From positions 30,745,946 to 30,809,945 of the forward strand of contig NC_090186.1 of NCBI RefSeq assembly GCF_024679245.1: DNA of 64,000 bases. Reading direction: 5' to 3'. Source of the DNA: Pseudorasbora parva. Its lineage: Eukaryota > Chordata > Actinopteri > Cypriniformes > Gobionidae. Positions 1-13,744 of the stretch are shown piece by piece. Both the position numbers and the translations under genes were made by a program. Numbering within the stretch: position 1 is the first letter of the stretch; each line of letters opens with the position of its first letter. The notes under the pieces were generated by a model that was not told the DNA's origin, ran no database searches, and saw only the letters and a program-made list of their open reading frames with translations.

Positions 1-1880
1 GTAAGATTTTGTCTTTGAGTTAAGTGGTGTTAGTATATATTCTCTGTATTTATAAAAAGTACCACGACTGATGTATCTTCTGAACACCACATGACAAACA
101 GATGATAAAATCCAAATTTTACAGAGACTAAATCCTCCTTAATGAGGCAAGAATGACATAATTACATTTTGCTGGTGCAGGATAAATGTTGCAACAGTGA
201 CGTTTCCCTTCATGAAAAACAGCATAGTTTACATCAAAAACACACATATGTACACACAGACTGTATACATGTTACTCAACAGGAGTGAGTCATGGCACTG
301 CTGGCCCTGCTTGAAAAGACCTTCTCAAACTCAACTCTCGCCTCTGTGCGGTTTGGTGGGACAGGATAATTAGAAGCTGAGCAAATGAGCTCTTTTCTAA
401 TTCAGCTCTTACAGACAGACAGGACTGTTATCAGCCTTGCACTTATTCACCATTACATGATCCAGGCTGCTGACAGAATGGAACAGAAGTCAGTGGGAAG
501 AGACAAACAGAGAGGCTGGTGAAAGTAGGAAAAGTACAGCCACTTGATATGGATTGTCCTACGACAACTATATACATATTTACACACACAACCTTTGCGA
601 GATTTAAAATGTGCTTTAAGTGCACATTTATTTGATACAATCACCACCACAAGTTCAAGTAAAAATGATCTGATTTAACAGCAATGCTTGGCTCATGTAA
701 TGAAAGCTTTCATCAGTCCTTAACTACAAGGAAAACCATCAATTCTCCACAAACCACTAACTCTTTTGAATCTTCGCCTCCTAATACAACCAGTTCAGTG
801 TCCTACTTTACACGGTGTCTGAAAACCTGACAAGAGGATATGGCTGGTCGTTGGAAAATGTAAAATATCACGTAAAGTGCTTCGTAAAACAAGAGCCAGC
901 AACCGCACACCATGTACAGAGGATGACTTCAGCTGGAAATTTCACGGGGATAAACATCTCAAAAACACTATTACCTCATTCATGCAACATGGAAGATTGG
1001 TTTTAGACTGAAAACTGGCCGTTGAATTTTTTAAGTTTAGTTTGCAGTCTTTAGAAAGAAATTGAATAAATACTACCAGTTGGATCAGTTGAATGAATCC
1101 AATGACTGCTATTTTGAAGGCAAACTACAAGCATCTTAGAAAAATTCCCATCTGTTTTAAGATGAATCCGGTCATTTAAATCCTGCAGGGATTACACTTT
1201 TGAAAAAAAAAAAAAATCTAATATGTTATTTGTGGTATAAGTACATCATATGACCTGTTTTTGCAATGTGTAGTCTAGTAGTTTATTTGATCCTGCAGCC
1301 AAAAGGTTAAAACCCTACAATAGCATTATTACCAATAAATATTATTGTCATAGAACACATACTTCACCCAAAAATTAAAACAAATAAAAATCCTAAAATC
1401 TTTAAAATAATATCTTTTTAAAATAAGGTACAAGAGTTGTTTAGAAGAAGAAAAATTCTCCATCACAATAAAATACATAAAGACATTAAACACAAGTAAA
1501 AATAATAATAATAATAATTAAAGAATTAAAAGGGAATTAATGGAATAAAGAAATAAAGAAATAAGAATGGCACAAAAAAAAGAATTTATATTTGTGAAGT
1601 AATCCATTTAAACTTGCAACTAATATTTTATTTAAAATTATGCACACATTCACTCTTGTTTGTATGTCTAATATGTCAAATATGACACGCACACACACAA
1701 AAAAAACGCTTTGTGTCTCGTCACATTCGGTTATGAATGACATCATAGCATATTTTATCATTGGCAACGTGGGGGAGAGGACGCTGGCGTTGTCTGTTCG
1801 CCGCTTCTCCACCCACAAATCATGTTAATGTACTATTAGATTTAGATTTTATTTTATTTCCTTATGTTTGTGACTAGTCT
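1..1880. other. Noncoding sequence, no gene seen
   Basis: AT-rich sequence with only short chance frames of less than 95 codons. No splice-flanked coding exon, RNA gene or clear transposon end was recognised. A stretch at about 290-480 is less AT-rich, has several TAATTA/AATGAGCTC-type words and is free of repeats. It could be a conserved noncoding element, but that cannot be shown here. Confidence 0.5.
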
Positions 1881-1884
1881 AACA

Positions 1885-2600
1885 GTCAGAGCTACAATTG
1901 GGACTGTTGCTGATTGCTGGCAGCCACTGAGAGGACGTTGTTCGTCGTTTCGCCGTTTTCCACCGCTTCTCTAATGTTTATGTTTGAATTGCTGCGGTTG
2001 GTTCTGGTTTGGAGGACATTTGATGTTTCTCGCCACGGCTGCTCACTGGTGGTCTCCCTTGGGCTTAAGCTACATGGTGGCTGAAGTTTGCACCGGGCTA
2101 GCGTCATCCGGGCCATCGGCGTCCGGCATGATGTTGGGATGTTCCGCTTCTCGGCTGCGCCGCTGTTCCGTCCTGCATTGCGGCCGTGGAGCCGTGGAGC
2201 GGCTTGGACTTCTGCGCCGACCCCGGTGTGTCCACAAAAGTGCCCGGAAAAATGTTCTGCCTCCTGCATGGTGCTGCGGCGATCCCCATCGTTTGAATCG
2301 TCATGAAGACCCATCATCTGGTCTTCAGCTGTAATGCCTCGACGATGTCATCGGGACACTGCCGCTGGGAGAAATTTAAAACATGGAGTGGACCACAGTG
2401 TGCTGCGGAGCTAACAGAGACTTCCACCATCAGCTGTTTTCTGTTCACCATCAGCTCAGTTTCTGTTCTGTTTTCTGTGTTGGTTGATTGTTTGTAGTAT
2501 TCTATATTTTTACTTGTTATTCATTTTTTGGTTATTTTTTCCCCCCTTTGTTGCACTTTGAGATTCTTCGAAATGAAAAGTGCATTATAAATAAATTCTA
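1885..2600 (+). repeat. CpG-rich repeat-like block with LINE/SINE-type 3' tail
   Basis: A block of raised GC and CpG content (about 1900-2450) in AT-rich surroundings. It ends in a segment reading GCACTTTGAGATTCTTCG, then AAAAGTGC and ATAAATAAA, which resembles the 3' tails of fish non-LTR elements. A 141-codon open frame lies on the minus strand (1892-2317), but it has no recognisable domain and is low complexity. Best read as a fragment of a non-LTR element or SINE of unknown family; a decayed CpG island is the alternative. Confidence 0.35.
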
Positions 2601-4129
2601 TTATATTTTCAGTTCAAAATGGCGAAATTACATCAAAAGGGTTGCCATGTTGAGCAGTTCACCATGTTACTTGGTCGTAAACCAGTTGTCAAATATTAAA
2701 TGTTTAGCTACTTTTCACTGTAAAAACTAAAAGTGTCGCATTGGAATAAACACTCATCTTCAGTGAACTTTCAGCCTCCGCCTTCTTTGATCTGATTGGC
2801 CATAATTTTGACAATGATGCTGTTAGGCCGCTGAGGCAGACCAATTTAACTTTTTAAATGGACTGTCATCCTAACAACAAACAGTAGTACGAAATGGAAC
2901 ACAACAATAAGAAATATTATATATTGGAGGGATAATTTGGCCATTCCCAATTGTTGGTGGGGACTTGTCCCCCTCAGTGCCAAAGGTAGACGAGCCGTTT
3001 CACTCAGTCAGATACACATCACAAGGGGAAGAAAAGACTATTGCAACTTCCATTTCATGTTGACTTCACGGTTCAAGGAAATTCAAGTTAAAAAAAAAAC
3101 TTTAAAAAAAAAGTTCAATAAATGGACGAGTAATGGTGGTAAATAGTTATGATCTCAATATTAACCGAAATAAACATGATGAATTAAAAGAAGTCTGGCG
3201 GTCAGACAATCGTCCTCCATCACAAGCTTCATGTTCTCTTATTGGTGACCAGTTGGGATTTAATGCATAAACTGCATAAGCTGTTAACACTTAATCTTTC
3301 TAATATATTCCAACCTGCTGACACCCCATACACACACAAACCACACAAACACACTTATACATGCATGAAGGGGCACATATTTATTCACTCACACACGCGT
3401 GGACAGGCTGAGGCATTTGGGCCAAAATGAGTCAATAGGTGAATGCATAATTGAATAAATGAATAAATGTGCGCTAATAAAGGAGACGTTGTATTGATGT
3501 GAGACTCATGGGAAATCAGATGGCTTGTTAAGGGCGCTTTAATTGTTGTCAGATTTCAAACAGCGGTCATGCAACGCTGTCAGCAGTTTCAGCGGTCACT
3601 CCTGCATCGCCTTGACATGGCAACAGTGGAAGGTTCTCGGGGGTCCCGACCCACGACCCTTTACCCTAGGGCTCCTGGGTGTTGTTGACATTGCCTGGTG
3701 AACCGCCGAGGGAGAGAAAGAGAGAAAGAGAGAGAAGTGTCCTCGGAGGGAGACACTGTGAATGAATAAGGAGTGGATCAAAGCTGAAGATAAGCAAAGA
3801 GGTCACGACCCCTCCTGGGTCAGCTGTCAGGAGGTGTAAAGTATACAGGATATGCTGTGTAACACAGGTAATGTTCAGCCACACACACACTTCTATTAAC
3901 GACTCATCTGTCTCTGGAATATGTGCGCACCGGAAGATCCCGCCATGAACACACACTCACGAGTTGATTTATTATCGCGACACTGACGCGCTCAGGGAAC
4001 GGCGGCCGCGGTGAGCGTTTAATTCTGATGGATGGAGAAACGCGGGGAGCAAAGCGCTTGAAAAATGGATGTGTGTAAACAAAAGGAATTCAGTTCAATG
4101 GACAAGTGATTCAATTGTTGTAGTTAACT
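2600..4129. other. Noncoding sequence, no gene seen
   Basis: No recognisable gene or bounded repeat. Holds a short GC-rich patch near 3975-4020 and scattered purine runs. Confidence 0.45.
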
Positions 4130-4255
4130 TTAAAAGGATAGTTCACTTTAAAATGAAAATTCTGTCATCCTTTACTCACCCTTAAGTTGTTTCAAACCTG
4201 TTTGAATTTCTTTCTTCAGCTGAACACAAGGGAAGATTTTTTGAAGAATGTCAGT

Positions 4256-4343
4256 AACCAATCAGTTAACTGGAGCCATTGACTTCCATAGTATTTTTTT
4301 TCCCCTACTATGGAAGTCAATGGCTCCAGTTAACTGATTGGTT
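4256..4343. repeat. 38-bp perfect inverted repeat (hairpin)
   Basis: Left arm 4256-4293 and right arm 4306-4343 are perfect reverse complements around a 12-base T/C-rich loop. The hairpin lies inside the Angel-like element and its right arm abuts the TTAA of the nested insertion. Such hairpins are typical of foldback MITEs. Confidence 0.85.
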
Positions 4344-4345
4344 AA

Positions 4346-5369
4346 AGCAGCACTTGGCAACTTTTGCTCTCGGGGTCCCCCTACAGTTGGGAAAAAATAA
4401 TGTCCTCAACTACTGTCGTAAGCTCTGTCACCCTACAACAGGGGATGCCTTTGGGCGTGCATTTGTTGACATGACAACACTGATAGCCCTGAACTAGTAA
4501 TGCGCAGGTCGTCTCATAACCCGTGGACCCCGTATGTCTATTTAATGGTCGCGGGTGCGGGGCGGGTTGTAAAAATATATACAGTGGTGCGGGGCGGGCC
4601 AAATAACTTCATAAAAGCGGCCCGCGGGTTGGTGGAGCACTAACAGTTCCCCTGAGCACTGCAGGAGGAGTTCACATGCAGGTGTTCTTCTGGCGGCGCG
4701 TGTGAAATGTCTTCATCCCAGGTACAGTCAGTGGCATATGTTTCAGCATGTCATATGAATATAATTTCATGGGTTTTATTTTTTTCAAACGCCAAATAAT
4801 CGCGATGCTCACGTTTACAAGCCAGAGTCATTATAGTAGTCTATTGGTTACCGTTTTACAGAATCTATATGATCCTTCAATTCAATGTTTGAGTGGTAGG
4901 TAATCACCATAACAAGCATGACAGCATCGGTCGGGCACGCCTCATCCTCCTTCAGCTCACGCCGACGAGCAAACGCTGGTCCAATGCTGATCCACATCCT
5001 GCCTTTAATCCCATCACGTTTTCATTTCCTCTTATTGCTTTCCTCCAACAAAACCTTTTCTTTCTTATTTGTCTGTGCTGCTTCGGACATGACTATATTA
5101 TCCGACGGACAAAGTTGGGCTCGCACGTCCTAATTTAAGGAAGTGTGGGTGTTGGCGGAAGTGACGTATATGCCGTAAAGCTGTCGAATTTTGTAGTTCT
5201 TTTTGTTCTCGGGTACTACCCGAAACCCGAAGTTTAAAAGTACGATTAAAAACGATACAGACCCCATCAAGCTATGGCAGACGTGTCATTCAACCTATTG
5301 TAAGTCGATGTATCATCACAAGAGTCTTGAAAATATATTATGAAGGTTGAAAAGTTACCTAGTGCTGCT
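4346..5369. mobile_element. TTAA-flanked non-autonomous DNA transposon (1024 bp)
   Basis: Flanked by TTAA at 4342-4345 and 5370-5373. The ends are inverted copies: AGCAGCACTTGGCAACTTTT at the left and AGCAGCACTAGGTAACTTTT on the opposite strand at the right. TTAA target duplication is used by piggyBac and Kolobok superfamilies. Interior frames are short and show no transposase, so this is non-autonomous. Shorter relatives with similar ends lie at 19603-20031 and 27609-28149. Confidence 0.8.
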
Positions 5370-5425
5370 TTAAGGGTGAGTAAAGGATGGCAGAATTTTC
5401 ATTTTAAAGTGAACTATCCCTTTAA

Positions 5426-8328
5426 AGACAAAAGAAATATTTTTTATATCTATCTTTCTTTTTAGCAAGCTTTTTCTTCTGGATAAAAAATAATATTTAT
5501 GACTCTTGTTGCACTGCACTGATTGTTGTCCAATCAGATGCTCTATGGAGTAGGAATGCCCCTCCCACTAACAGCAAATGCCAATGTCCTCTTGGGAAGT
5601 GTTTGGAAATCCCAATTATGATATAAAACAAGATTATTTTCTATTATAAAACAAGATCCCCCCCCCCCACCCCCCGGCAGATTATTTTGCTTATTCTAAG
5701 CAAAAACTCTCTTAATTTTGAGTTAATTTTTTTTACTTGTCTAGCTCTAGCAAATGTTTCTTAATGTAAGAATTTTTAGAGACAAAAATACTAAGTAAGA
5801 AAAGAGGTGGGAGAAATTAGAAAAAAAAGGCATTTGCGTTCACTCACAAAACTTTCGAAGGAAATATGAGGATTTAGGAAAAAAATACATTTCAAGCGAA
5901 TGCAAATTTCGAATGCAAAAGAACTGAAATGTACACATTCCCCCTGTCATATTTTTTCTGACACCATGTGCCCTTAGGGGCTCCATCATTTTTCATTTAT
6001 CAACAAAGACAGAAAAGTGTTTTAGCACTATAATGTAAGAAAAAGTGCAGGATATTATCATCATGTGCTGCCCCAAATAATGATGGGAAATGTAGTCAAG
6101 ATTAAGTCAATCTCCTCATTGACCAGGTGAATGTTTTCTGCCAAGCTTTCTCGCTATTCTTCTTCAACGGTACATAAAATGCACAAATTAAATTGTACCA
6201 TCAAATTCAACTTTTTTTATATTCCCCAAGGGGCAATTCGTTTTACGACAAGGCATACAAAAATTACAACACCAACGCCATCTCAGTATTTGATGTAATT
6301 TTCAGCTTATTATCAATCAAAAAGCCAAGATACTTATAGGATTCCACAGCTTCAACCATTTAATAACGGTACTTTGAGGAACAGAGGACTTCAATCAGAG
6401 GACTTCAATTTAGTCTAAAATCAATAAACATTTCCTTAGCTTTGTTCCACATTTAATTGAAAGAAAGACATTCATAATTTAAACTTAATTTGCTTCCACT
6501 ATGATTTTACAAATGGACAAATGCCCAATTAAGAAAATCAGGCCCCAAAGAAGTGAGTGAGTGAATGATTTTTCACCGTATGGTGTGTCAACAGTAAACT
6601 GCACTCATCACGCCATTTCTCAAGGTCTCAATGTAGAATACTGTCCATCAACAGCAAATCATTTTGATGCATCCCTCAAGCAATTTTACATGAATGTACT
6701 TTTTTCAATTCTGACTTTGGGGCAAAGCAAAGTGATAGTAATCCACACGGCTCTGGGGGGTTAAGATCTTCTGAAGCAAATCAATGGTTTTTTGTAAGAA
6801 AAATATCCATATTAAACACTTTAGGATGGCTTGAGGGTGAGTAAATTATTGGATTTTTTTGGGTGAACTATCCCTTTAAACGCAAAATTGGAAGATTACA
6901 AAAATGTACAAATAATTATGATGAACGAAGAACAAATTTATAATAATGTTAATGATGGGACTTCTGTTCTTCTAGATGTAATTATGTGGATCGAGCTTGC
7001 TCCTTGAAAACTTTATTACTTCATGTCCCTTTTTAGCATACTTGCAAGATTAAGAAGAGTTTATAGTTTTACATGTTCTCATTGGATATAACTCACTAAG
7101 GTGAGTACTCAATCGATAATGTATTTTTTGTTGCTACTGTGTAAATTTTTATTTTTATTCTGCGGCAATGCTGTTCCCCATAGACCTGCACGGTAAGTGC
7201 ATTATTTTTGCTTGTTTGAGGGTCAAAGCAAAATGGATTTCAGTGCAAATCAATAAAGCTTAGCTTGTATCAAACCTGGAACATTATTTTGATAAATTAA
7301 ATCTGTCTGCCTTTTTCTGTGGACCCCATTCAATGTGTGTGTTCACCTCTCAACATGTGTGAGTACATATGTGATCCCTGAGAACAGGCCAGGAGTCTGG
7401 TCTTTCTCAACTAAAAGAATTAGCCCATCACACACACGCACACACACATCTGCTGGTAATGAAGAGCTTGACTACACATAAATTGGACAAAGCTTGAAAG
7501 AAATTCCATGTCTTAGGCAGAACACCTCTTTCAGCTGCAGACACATCTAATCTTAACATGGCTTTTACAGGTCGTCAGCAAAAAAAAAAAAGAAAGAAAA
7601 AAGAATGCCACTTTCAGAAATCCTTAGGATCGGCCAGAAATTTCCCAGCCAAGGGACCAAAACACCAGCACACATAAACAAGGGAAGTGCATCATTAGTC
7701 TGCCCAAATGAGTCTCAATGATGATGAACTGGACTTCTCGGATCCTTTGAGGAACTGTTTTCTGCAGGAGCCCTAGGACAAGAACATGAGTTAGTGCGGA
7801 AGTGGACAATGAAAGAAAGACATTATTCAAACCTTAAAGGGAACGCTCATCCAAAAATGAAAAGAATTGTTTCAAACAGAACTGCCATAAAAGTATATTA
7901 CTATATTCAAGAAGTCAAACTTTATATTATGTAAATATTAACACTTTATACAATTTTCCAGGCTAAATGTAATAATTTTAAATAAATTAAATGGATATTC
8001 ACTTCTCGATGAAAAAAAGATTATACATTAAAAAAAAAGCTTTACACTGATGATTTGTTAGGATAGGAAAATATTCGTCCGAGAATAAACTATTTAAAAA
8101 ATCTGCAATCTGAGGCTGCAAAAAAATCTAAATATTGAGAAAATCACCTTTGAAGTTAAGTCCTTAAAATGCATATTACTAATAATAATATGTTTTTGAT
8201 ATATTTACGGTTGGAAATGTACTAAATATCTTCATGGAGCATGATCTTTTACTAAATATCCCAATGATTTTTGGCATTAAAGAAAAATATAATTTTTAAC
8301 CCATACAATGTACCGTTGGCTATTGCCA
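5426..8328. other. Noncoding, with single Angel-like ends
   Basis: No coding exon recognised. A poly-C run lies at 5659-5675. Angel-like termini without clear partners occur at about 6826-6884 (ends in GGGTGAACTATCCCTTTAAA) and about 7834-7865 (starts TTAAAGGGAACGCTCATCC). The latter may pair with an Angel-like end at about 9330-9395, with later insertions between. Confidence 0.45.
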
Positions 8329-8932
8329 CACTGTAAAAAAATATTTAGAAAAAAAGTTACCTGGTTGCCTTAAAATTTTGAGTTCATTGAAATTAAAATT
8401 TTGAGTTAATACAATGAACATTTTTTGAGATTCGACAACCTTTATTAAAATATTATTAAAAGATTTTGTAAGCATATTGGGTAAATGTGTGTGTTTTATT
8501 TCTGATGACACAGTGAAACATGCCAAATAGAGGTATTTTCATGATTTATCACATTTTTTATGTGGTTCAGATACAATAATATTTTGAGTCTCTATTTATT
8601 AAACTAATTTCCTTCATTGTATCAACTCAAATTTTTAATTTCAATAAACTCAAAATTTTAAGGCAACCAGGTTACTTATTTATACATGCTTAAACTAAGT
8701 CTGTTCGTCTAAATGTAGTCGAGTCTCTTTAGAAAATTTGGACTAAAACACTCAATTCATATGGATTCGTTTTCGGATATCTTTTTGAAGCATCAACGTT
8801 GCAGTGGCATAGGCTGTCTATGGAGAGTCAGAGAGCCCTCAGATTTCATTAAAAAGATCTTCATTTGTGCTCCGAAGAGAACTTACTTTTTTAAGTTAAA
8901 CCAACAAAAACTAACAAAAACTTTTTACAGTG
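8329..8932. mobile_element. Foldback MITE with CACTGTAAAAA ends, copy A
   Basis: Begins CACTGTAAAAA and ends TTTTTACAGTG. Inside, a block containing TTACCTGGTTGCCTTAAAAT and a run resembling TTGAGTTCATTGAAATTAAA is mirrored about 300 bases later in inverted orientation. The same element occurs inverted at 46695-47992. The last about 200 bases before the right end (about 8695-8890) resemble the interior of Angel-type repeats, so this copy may be a composite. No coding capacity. Confidence 0.65.
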
Positions 8933-10563
<1,631 letters not shown>

Positions 10564-10879
10564 AACCATATATATAAATAGTTATATATAAATAATTAGT
10601 TCCCATGGTTACTCATTCATGCTCTAGTTTGTTGCTATGGTTAATCATTGACTATTAGATTATATTACCCTTCATTTCATTCAACTCATTGTTCCGATAT
10701 TGCCTATCATGTGTGTTTGAATTTTTATTCCTGTTATCTTCTGTAATCTACTAGTGTTCATTTTGGATTTCTTAAAAACTGTGTTTTGTTCCTACTTGTT
10801 GTGCACTTTATTTACAGCCACATCTCTACAACCAAAGCAGCAATGCTCTGACATAAAATGCATATCACACAAAAAGAAA

Positions 10880-11100
10880 AAACACAAAAAATGTCAAACA
10901 TCTGCCTTTAAATGCATATGAAATTTAGAACTATTTCTTAATGCGTAGCGTTTAATATGGAGTTGGCCCATAACATCTTCAACTCTTCTGGGAAGGCTTT
11001 CTACAAGGTTTAGGAGTGTGTTTATGGGAATTTTTGACCATTCTTTTAGAAGCGGATTTCTGTCAGGACCACTATCATCAAAGATGATAGACAATTGGCA
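10880..11100 (-). pseudogene. Tc1-like transposase C-terminal remnant
   Basis: Minus-strand translation gives a Tc1-family C-terminal stretch: a word like LLKEWSKIPINTLLNLVESLPRRV followed by a short tail. The same phrase region (EEWSKIPINT) recurs in the Tc1 copy at 58861-60246. The rest of the transposase is missing, so this is a dead fragment. It directly abuts the 3' tail of the LINE at 11104. Confidence 0.65.
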
Positions 11101-11292
11101 TATTTACATTTATGCATTTAGCAGACGCTTTTATCCAAAGCGACTTACAACTGAGGAATGCAGGAAGCGATCTGTCATGAAGAGGCAAAGAAACGCAAAA
11201 AAGTGCCCTAAATACAAGGTTTTGGATATTACTCAGAGTAGCAAAAACCAGAAAAGGGAGGGAAAAGAGAAAAAGTAGAGGAGGAAGAGTTA

Positions 11293-12501
11293 AGCCCCGT
11301 TTCCACCAAAATTACCCAGAACAATTTGTACCAGGAACTTTTTTTACAGGAACTTTTCTCCCCCCCAGACCTGCAACTGCCTGCGTTTCCACCACAATCT
11401 AAAGTTCCGAGAAGATGAGGTAAATTAGTCCGGTGATGTAGGACTGCGTGCGACTGCTCCTCCAAGTCAGTGACGGACAGTAGGCTAATTATTTTTGTGC
11501 GATATACTATATCCACATTTACAAGCACACTTTTTATGTAGACTGTTTACATGAGACGTTATCTAAACCGATCTGGTGTTTACATGTGATGACTTTCATT
11601 CACAAAATCATTTTGTGACATGCAGTTTGTCTGCCGCATCAAAAATGTGAACGCTGTTTTCTCCAGCAGCTGGAATGTGTTAACTGTAGCCATAGCAACT
11701 CTTAACAGCCACCAGGACTAATATTATATTATATTATATTGTATTATATAAGCTATTTATTTGTTGTAATAATCATCTCAGAAAAAAAAAAAAAATTCTT
11801 CTGTCAGGCGCAGTTAAAGTAAAAACTGCCTGGGGCAATATACACTGTGTCATTCATAACTTACGAAATAAAAAGTTTACCCCTCAGAAAAATGAACTTT
11901 CCTCTCTTGTCAACAAAAACGCGGCGCGCGCTGTCACGTCATGTAAGGATGCACACTTAAAAGTAATCGGTCAGGTCGTTTACATGGTGAAAAATTGACT
12001 GTAAAAAAATTAATAACAAGTATGGAAAAGATTCAAGCTGTGCTGCTTTTGCTGGTTTACTAAAGAGGTAATTAACAACGACAGAAAAGAGCACTAGCAT
12101 ATTCAGAAAGCTTGTAAAGCTAGATTTAAAATGACAATGTATATTATTATCAGCTATTACGGACATTGCACGTGAGATGGCTGAGACTAACGCACGCCAT
12201 CAGACAGAGAGCAAGACTGATTATTTACTGAACGCAGAACGAACCTCGCAAAAGACTTTTAAAAATGCCGGTTGAAATAAAATGCTGCGTGAGCTAAACC
12301 AATCAGCATGTTCAGCGCCCAAGTCCAGCCCTCGAATATTCCTGAACTTTGAAAAAGTACTACCTCGCGAGTAAGGCCGTTTGGAGGGGGAAATATTTAC
12401 CCGGAACTTCATTTAGACACTGGTTCCTGCGGTCAAAACACACCGAGTACCACCCAAAGTTCCTGGTTCCTGGGTAAAGTTCCTGCGGTGGAAACGCGGC
12501 T
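11293..12501. mobile_element. Harbinger-like non-autonomous element (1209 bp)
   Basis: Starts AGCCCCGTTTCCACC and ends with the inverted GGTGGAAACGCGGCT. It is flanked by TTA on both sides (11290-11292 and 12502-12504), the 3-bp target duplication typical of PIF/Harbinger. Subterminal repeats of the GTTCCTGG / CCAGGAAC kind are present at both ends. No transposase frame is present. It interrupts the 3' UTR of the surrounding LINE. Confidence 0.75.
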
Positions 12502-12512
12502 TTAGAATTTTT

Positions 12513-13560
12513 TTATGATAAGATTAAGTGCTCATGGAAGAGATGAGTTTTTACCTGTCTTTTGAATGAAGCAAGTGATTCTGTCGTGCGCATGGAGGAC
12601 GGAAGATTGTTCCTCCAACCAGGAACAATGAATGAAAACGTTCTGGAGAGGGATTTCATGCCTCTCTGTGATGGTACCACAAGCCTTCCCTCGTTAGCTG
12701 AGCGAAGGCATCTGGTGGGGGTGTAGACTCGTAGGAGCGAGTCGAATTATGTGGGTGCTAAGCTTGTGGAAGATCCATAAGCAAGATTCAGAGCTTTGAA
12801 TTTGATCCGGGCAGCGAGTGGTAGCCAATGCAGAGAGATGAACAGAGGTGTGACATGAGCCCTTTTTGGCTCATTGAAGACAAGACGTGCCGCAGCATTC
12901 TGGATCATTTGCAGCGGTTTGATTGCACATGATGGCAGTCCAGCCAGAAGCGCATTGCAGTAGTCAAGTCTAGAAATTGCCAGGGCTTGGACAAGAAACT
13001 GTGTTGCATGCTCCGTAAGGAACAGTCTGATTTTTATGATGTTGTGCAACGCAAACCTGCATGACCGAGCTGTCTTTGAAATGTGGTCTTTGAAGGACAG
13101 CTGGTCATCAAAGATTACTCCAAGATTTCTGACCGACCCTGAAGGGGTAATCAAAGATGAACCTAGCTGGATGGTGAAGTCGTGTTGTAGGGTCGGATTA
13201 GCAGGGAAGACGAGCAGCTCAGTCTTTGCTAAGTTGAGCTGCAGGTGATGTTTTTTCATCCATGCCAAGATATCCGCCAGACAGCTTGAGCTTCGCGCAA
13301 GTACTGTGGGATCATCTGGTTGAAATGAGAGGTAGAGCTGTGTGTCATCAGCATAACAATGATATGAGAGGCCATGTGCCTGAATGATGGGTCCCAGTGA
13401 TGTAGTGTAAATGGAGAAGAGGAGAGGTCCAAGCACTGAGCCCTGAGGAACCCTCGTGGTTAGTTGATGTGCTTTGGAAATCTCTCCTCTCCACGCAACC
13501 TTAAAAGACCTACATGTGATATAGGACTCAAACCAGTTGACTCAAACCATAGGACTCATA
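12513..13560 (-). pseudogene. LINE reverse transcriptase remnant (L2 clade)
   Basis: An open frame of 229 codons (13436 to 12747) continues upstream through a PQGSVLGPLLF motif. It contains the reverse transcriptase catalytic box as YADDTQLY, followed by LQLN..KTELLVF, SVRNLGVIFD, SRLDYCNALL and LHWLP, the ordered motifs of the L2/CR1 group. The C-terminal part down to the stop at 12513 is in another frame, so there is at least one frameshift. It lacks the N-terminal RT fingers, which lie beyond the insertion at 13745. It is transposon-derived, not a host gene. Confidence 0.8.
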
Positions 13561-13744
13561 CCTGCTATCCGCAGGGCTTCAGTAACTGACAATAATGCTG
13601 TAGATGCCGGTGAAGAAAAATGTGTTGATGATGTGTGTGAGTGCTGGTTAGAGTGTAGGGGAGATGGCTTGTAGAAGGTGTGAGGGGATGGGGTCTAGAG
13701 GACAGGTAGTGGGGTGGCTGGAGAGGAGAAGTTTAGCCCGTCTC

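Larger units (their letters stand above)
4134..5421. mobile_element. Angel-like MITE interrupted by a TTAA element
   Basis: TTAA flanks the element on both sides (4130-4133 and 5422-5425). The first about 50 bases (GGATAGTTCACTTTAAAATG and onward) match the reverse complement of the last about 50 almost perfectly. This is the form of the abundant Angel-type short inverted-repeat elements of cyprinid fish. The inner left half carries a 38-bp perfect hairpin (4256-4343). The continuity from 4345 to 5370 is broken by a second TTAA-flanked insertion. No transposase is encoded. The family name rests on recall of consensus ends. Confidence 0.75.

Noticed and set aside
1892..2317. 141-codon minus-strand frame
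   Set aside because: No recognisable domain or splice context, and it lies in a repeat-like CpG-rich block.
13036..13248. Plus-strand 70-codon frame
   Set aside because: Antisense shadow of the LINE reverse transcriptase.
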